From Malaya genurostris (Eukaryota; Arthropoda; Insecta; Diptera; Culicidae): a stretch of DNA of 64,000 bases. The number at the start of each line of letters is the position of its first letter. Within the stretch, counting starts at the first letter, position 1. The notes below the pieces were generated by a model, which saw nothing but the letters and a program-made list of their open reading frames with translations, had not been told where the DNA came from and did no database searches. The DNA lies in assembly GCF_030247185.1 (NCBI RefSeq), contig NC_080572.1:160171580-160235579 (forward strand), in the 5' to 3' direction. Positions 59,305 through 64,000 of this stretch are shown piece by piece. The position numbers and the translations under genes are program-made.

Positions 59305-60530
59305 ACACAGTGGTCCAAAACTGGAAAAAGACGGTCACAAGTCTGTACCTTTCACTGATTTTTAAGAGCTAACGTGTCTTCGAAGAAGTTTTACAAAATT
59401 ATATAACGCTTCTTTTGAAAGTCGCACCTTAATTTTTGTTAAGGGGGTAGTACCGATTTCGAAAAAAATAATTTTGTTTTTGACGAAAAAAAAATTTTGT
59501 TCTATCTCATTTCAAAGAAAAAAACATTTCAAGTATTTTTGCTGAAGATATGAATAATGTAAAAAAAAATATTTTTTGAGATATTCGCTTTATTTTAAAA
59601 ACAGTTTTTTTGGATTTACCTACGTAGAATTTATCTCTATTACCTAAGTATCTACTTCAAAGTTAGCATTTAAATGAGTAACTTTTCCCAATCCTTTTCA
59701 CAACCTAATCAATCAACTAGGTAGTTAATGTTACCTAATAAATCATTACAATATGTCACTTAGTCGCATTGCATTCGATCAATCAGTATCAGTCACGCTA
59801 TCGTCCGAGTTTTCCGTATCGCTAATTTCTTGTTCTGTTGTAAGTTCTAGCATATCAATTGCTTCCAGTGACAATTTCTTTCCAGTTTTGATAGGTTTGT
59901 AATAAATATTCGAAATCAGTGGGTCAGACGCTACTAGGAGTCTACAAAAAACATCTGTCATCGTTTTTTCACGGCTGTTTTTCCTCGTGCCCAAGTTTGG
60001 ATTTTTTTATTTGTTTATTAATTTTTAACTTTTTAAATTCAATAAACTATAAAGGTTGTTTTAATAAATCGCTTATTTAAACCCTAAAAACCGTACATTC
60101 ATGCCTTGGACGAATTTTTGTATCTTTGTTATATTTTACAGGCTGTTGAAAAAAGGCTTTGTGTGAAATACCCCATGGATTATTACTTTGTTACTTTTTA
60201 CAATTGAATTTTTTGTTACTTTTTACAATTGACAATATTAGAAAAAATCTAAGTGGAACTAGATGCAATTTTAGGCCTTTTTAAATTTAGTTTAAATTAT
60301 TGAAAATCCGAAAACTGTTCAAAACTTCAACACATATTTAAAAAATGGAAAAATGTTTTCTAGACAAAATATGATAAAGTATTGTTAAAGTACAAACCTT
60401 TACGTAGAGATTTCATGTTTAAACGTGTAAATGAATTGAGTTATCGCGAAGCAACACGATTTTTAAGACGAGATGTTGATCGGGCGATGCTCACTGCAAA
60501 AGTGAGTTACAGAAATAGCAGACTCGTGGC
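59305..60530. other. Central region of the fold-back element, with a short ORF relic
   Basis: A second CACAGTGG lies at 59306, just inside the left arm. The minus-strand frame 59779-59994 (71 codons) reads T-M-T-D-V-F-C-R-L-L-V-A-S-D-P-L-I-S and ends in an acidic E/D/S/T-rich tail. It looks like a genuine C terminus, possibly of a lost transposase, but I cannot assign it. The rest is AT-rich with long T and A runs. Confidence 0.45.
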
Positions 60531-63450
60531 GCCCTCTGTTTCTTAACCATTCATGGTTTCAGCATGGCCATAGTGAAAATGAGTCACACGAATATTACTC
60601 AAGAAATTCTCATTGGAAAATAAATTTGATAAGGTACATGTTCTCCTATAAGTATTATAAAAGTTTGCTGCATTAAGTTGCATATTTCGCCTCGGCGCAA
60701 GGTTTTCTAGGTAAGAAGTAAAATTATGCATACATTTTCCAGAAAAGAATAAACTTATGCATTAGCTTCCACAAAATTATGAAATTTTATATTTTCTACA
60801 ATTATTCCAAACGAAGTATGCATAAAAAAATAACTCGAAACAAGTTATGACTAGAAAACTAGTTTTAAGGGGGTTGCCATAATTCAGTAATGAAAACTAA
60901 CTTTGAAAAGACCTAAAAAAAAAGTTCCACCGAGTTCCACTTAGATTTTTTTTATGATATTGGGCACATCTTTTCCTACAAAATTTGTAAAAATCAGCTG
61001 CATAAAGTTGCATATTTCGCTTCTGTGTAAGGTTTTATGATAGGTAAAAAAAAGGTAAACTGTTGTACAACTTTGCCAGGAAACAAGAAACCTATGCACT
61101 ACCTTCAACAAAAATATGGTATTTTTTATTTTCTTCAATTATTCCAAAGTAAGTATGCATAAAAAACTAACTCGAAACAAGTTATAAATAAAAAACGTGT
61201 TTAATCCACCTAGCAGTGAGATGATACCTATTTTTATCAATCCGCATGTGTTTTTTGCATGAATATTCTTCGGTGTTTAAGTTTTCATGACATTATTTTA
61301 ATGACCCTCGTTTTAAGCGACAATTTGAGATTTTAATCACTCATTACTCTGTAATGTCGAAACTGCAAATCGGATCGAATTTGAATCTAGAAGTGTGATA
61401 ATCGATTAAACATGCCATGATATGTAAGTTCCACTCTAGAGTTTACGGTAATTTAAGGTACTTCCAGAGCCGGTATTCAGGAACCAGCATAACCCAAACC
61501 GATTCGTATGGCCATATGACGAATAAATTACAACAGTTTTGAGTTCAACTTTGAAGCTTTTCGGGATTGTCATCTTCTATATCGGTTTGAATTTTAAAAA
61601 TTCATCATCATGTAATTCGAGAACCGGAAGTCATAATTGGATAAAATAATTAATTTTTGTATATAAGTTTGTTTTAATTAAAATTTTTGTTTCTGAAATT
61701 TGATTAGGCTTTTTTTGAGAAAACGATTGAGCTTTGAGAAACGATTTTATACTGGAACCGGAATTCTAAAAGCGGTATGGCCGAAGTCAGATAAATTCAC
61801 CTGAGTAGCTGTACACTTTACATTTGTTTCAAAACATTTGAAAATCAGTTAAGACATCTTTGAGAGATCATAGCACGAATTAAATTTTTAGGTGCCTTCT
61901 GATCGACAACTGAATACCACTAAAACTGAAAAAAGTTAATTTTTTTATCGACTATCCAAATCTGCTAACCCGATAAACCTGATTAAATTATGTGGAATAG
62001 ACATTTTTATACAATCCCCGAAACCGGAAGTTGGATCTGACTGAAAAGCAAGATGTTTTATAGAACTTTGAAACTTTTCATTTGAATCTTAGATGATTCT
62101 TAGATTTCATTTGCATCTTAGATCGGTTCAGCCATCTTCAAGAAAAATGAGTTACACAATTTTGATTTCGTTTCACATATCATCCTGTAGTTCCGAAACC
62201 AGAGGTCGGAACCAAACATAATGCAGGAACTTTGTTTGGGAGCATACGACTTTTCGTATGAATCTGAATTTGTAGAAAAGAAATTTTCCGAGAAAATTAA
62301 TTGAAGTTATTTGTCACACACGCATTTGCTGATCTCGACGAACTGATTCGAATGGTATATGGATGTTATGTTGTTCCAGCATTTATTGCTGTAAGTAGTT
62401 TAAAACAAAATAATAAAAAAAAATTCTGCCATCATCTGGTTTATATATGTCATATTCGAACGATTATGTTGCCAAAAACGAGCCGTGCCAAAATCGGTCC
62501 GAGGCTAAATGTCATGAAAAAGAATGCTGTACACAATTTTTTTGGTTCTTAGAAACAATTGTATGTAACAGTATAAAAAATCGTGTTTTCCGTTGCTCCC
62601 AAGCATTTCTTTGTCATACAGCGCTCAAAACTCCTACTGCTGGAATAGGGGGAAAAGTCGCTTACAGAAAAATTTCGATATCTCCGTTAAAAATGGACGG
62701 ATTTTAACAATCTATGGCTTGTTGGATAGGTATTACCGTGCGGAATCTAAGTCTGAAAACATATTCTGTTTTCAAGGTCAATTGTGACAGATACTGTCAA
62801 AAAACTGAAAATTTTGACATAAAACTTTGTATAACTCAAAAAGTAAACATCCGATCTCAAAACCATTCAATAGCGTTTTGGGTGACGGGGAGACCTTTCA
62901 TTTGCGACTAGTTTGATCAAAATCGGTCCAGCCATCTCTGAGATCTCGACCTCTTAGTTGACAACACACATACGGACACACACACATACACACACACACA
63001 CACACACAGACATTTGCTCAGTTCGTCGAGCTGAATCGATTGGTATATGTCATTCGGCCGTCCGGGCCTCGGAAAAATTTTCGAAAGTTTGAGCGAATTC
63101 TATACCTATTTTTTATATATATAAAAATAGGTAAAACTGATTTTAAGGGGGTTTCCATAAAAACGCTTTGTATATCCGAAACGGTGCGACCTAGACTTTT
63201 GGTATATTTGACAAAGTAAATTATTTTTAATAGTTCTAAAACTTTGTAGAAGAAAAAAAATTTCTATCTCTTCAGAAAAAAAAGTTATGGTTACATTTTT
63301 TGTCAAAGTAGGCCATGAACAATTAATGATAGGATCAAATTACGCGGTATATATTTGTAAATAATTTCTTCAAAGCAACTATATGCATTAAAAGAACGGT
63401 TTGGCAGCTACTGATTTATGTCCACGTTTTTATTGATTCGAACCACTGTG
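60531..63450 (-). repeat. Right arm of the fold-back element (interrupted)
   Basis: The reverse complement of the left arm in two pieces, 60531-61195 and 63133-63450, with only a few differences seen by eye. The break lies in an A6 run (GTTATAAATAAAAAACTG in the intact arm). Confidence 0.9.
61196..63132 (+). repeat. CCACCTAG repeat, subtype B, nested in the right arm
   Basis: 1937 bp, starting CGTGTTTAATCCACCTAGCA and ending TATAAAAATAGGT, flanked by A4. It parallels 49580-51663 from end to end, including the CA tract (62963-63008) and the CAGTTCGTCGAGCTGAATCG / GGCCGTCCGGGCC module (63020-63068). The left arm of the fold-back element shows the uninterrupted target, so the ends and A-run duplication are certain. 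Confidence 0.95.
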
Positions 63451-63455
63451 CATCG

Positions 63456-64000
63456 CGTCAGTTTGTTCTTAAAAATCTGGCGTAGCTGTTCTTGATCGTT
63501 TCATGAATTCTGATGTATTTAAATGCGAATACTAATGTTGTGAGGCGTGTTTGCCACAAACTACAGGCTATTTTGCTAAATCCAGTCCTTTGATGAATTA
63601 TATTTTAATGAATTGCGTCATATGAGGAAGATATGAAATTGTTAAAGTTTTACTGTGTAGATCTAGTTTACATGTACGGATGTTTTGTTTCCCATTTTCT
63701 TATAGAGAAAGGCTAATCAATCACTCTATAAATTTTACATTTTCACCGGTCTCGGGTCATTTTCACCGGCCAAGGGTCATGTACCACTAATCGCGATTTG
63801 AATTTAAAGAAAATAATTGAAATGCGCCTCAATATTACCTTGCCTGTTTGGCCAGCTATGCATGTACGAAACACTACTCGCATTAATGCCGATCAGACAT
63901 ACGCAATCCATCACAACACCGTCATACGGCTTAATTGAATCAACACTTAATTATAGCATTGCAAATTGATGAATAACAATCAAACCCGATATGCCAACAG
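63456..64000. other. No recognisable gene
   Basis: AT-rich flank. The phrase CATTTTCACCGG occurs twice (about 63739 and 63760). Nothing else is supported. Confidence 0.4.

Larger units (their letters stand above)
58328..63450. mobile_element. Fold-back DNA transposon, CACAGTG ends, 5 bp target duplication
   Basis: Both ends read CACAGTGGTTCGAATCAATA inward, flanked by CATCG (58323-58327 and 63451-63455). The inverted arms are 977 bp (58328-59304) and 979 bp (60531-63450 without the nested repeat at 61196-63132). They enclose a ~1.2 kb centre. CAC-starting ends with a 5 bp duplication match the Transib superfamily, relatives of the RAG recombinase, whose ends resemble recombination signal heptamers. 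No transposase is visible, so the assignment is an inference. Long near-identical arms would make hairpin RNA if transcribed. Confidence 0.8.

Overview
The window looks like mosquito (culicine, Aedes/Culex-type) genomic DNA. It is AT-rich and made almost entirely of transposable elements, their fragments and simple repeats. The mosquito call is an inference from element types: a Tc1-mariner transposase with a D37E spacing like the mosquito ITmD37E group, R1- and I-clade non-LTR retrotransposons, a tRNA-headed SINE, a Ty3/gypsy element with a tRNA-Ser-like primer site, and dense families of long non-autonomous repeats. No host gene is supported with confidence, and every recognisable coding region belongs to a mobile element.

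Layout. 1-7.1 kb: a mariner deletion derivative nested in an older repeat, then a 5' R1-clade fragment sitting directly on an (ACAY)n microsatellite. 8.1-9.3 kb: first copy of a 1.18 kb CACGG-ended DNA transposon family. 9.5-10.4 kb: a fresh 436 bp tandem duplication. 11-12.6 kb: a SINE, a small MITE and an (ATAAC)n tract. 15.7-21.5 kb: a full-length I-clade retrotransposon with 12 bp target duplications, split in its RNase H domain by a 272 bp MITE. 23.7-24.8 kb: a diverged CACGG-type element, with a complete Ty3/gypsy element (24.8-30.1 kb, 280 bp LTRs differing at one base, GTAAT target duplication) inserted beside it. 30.2 kb: a second mariner relic. 31.3-34.5 kb: a long repeat cut short by about 1.5 kb of an almost pure hexamer array. 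38.4-45.3 kb: two copies of a 1.5-1.7 kb segment flanking mariner and non-LTR relics and CACGG copy 2. 45.7-47 kb: an ITmD37E-like element. 47.9-49.5 kb: a reverse transcriptase relic split by CACGG copy 3. 49.6-51.7 and 56.5-57.4 kb: long repeats with ~160 bp monomers and a conserved hairpin module. 58.3-63.5 kb: a ~5.1 kb fold-back element with ~980 bp inverted arms, CACAGTG ends and a 5 bp target duplication.

The interactions here are nesting, not pathways. In several cases the host element acts as an empty-site control. Removing the MITE restores the I-element RNase H frame, removing CACGG copy 3 restores a reverse transcriptase frame, and the intact left arm of the fold-back element gives the pre-insertion sequence of its right arm. 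These cases fix target duplications of 3 bp (TTA), 2 bp (TG) and an A-run.

Most novel candidates: the fold-back element with recombination-signal-like ends; the CACGG family with 2 bp target duplications; and, in the gypsy element, two candidate introns plus a phased stem-loop repeat in the leader.
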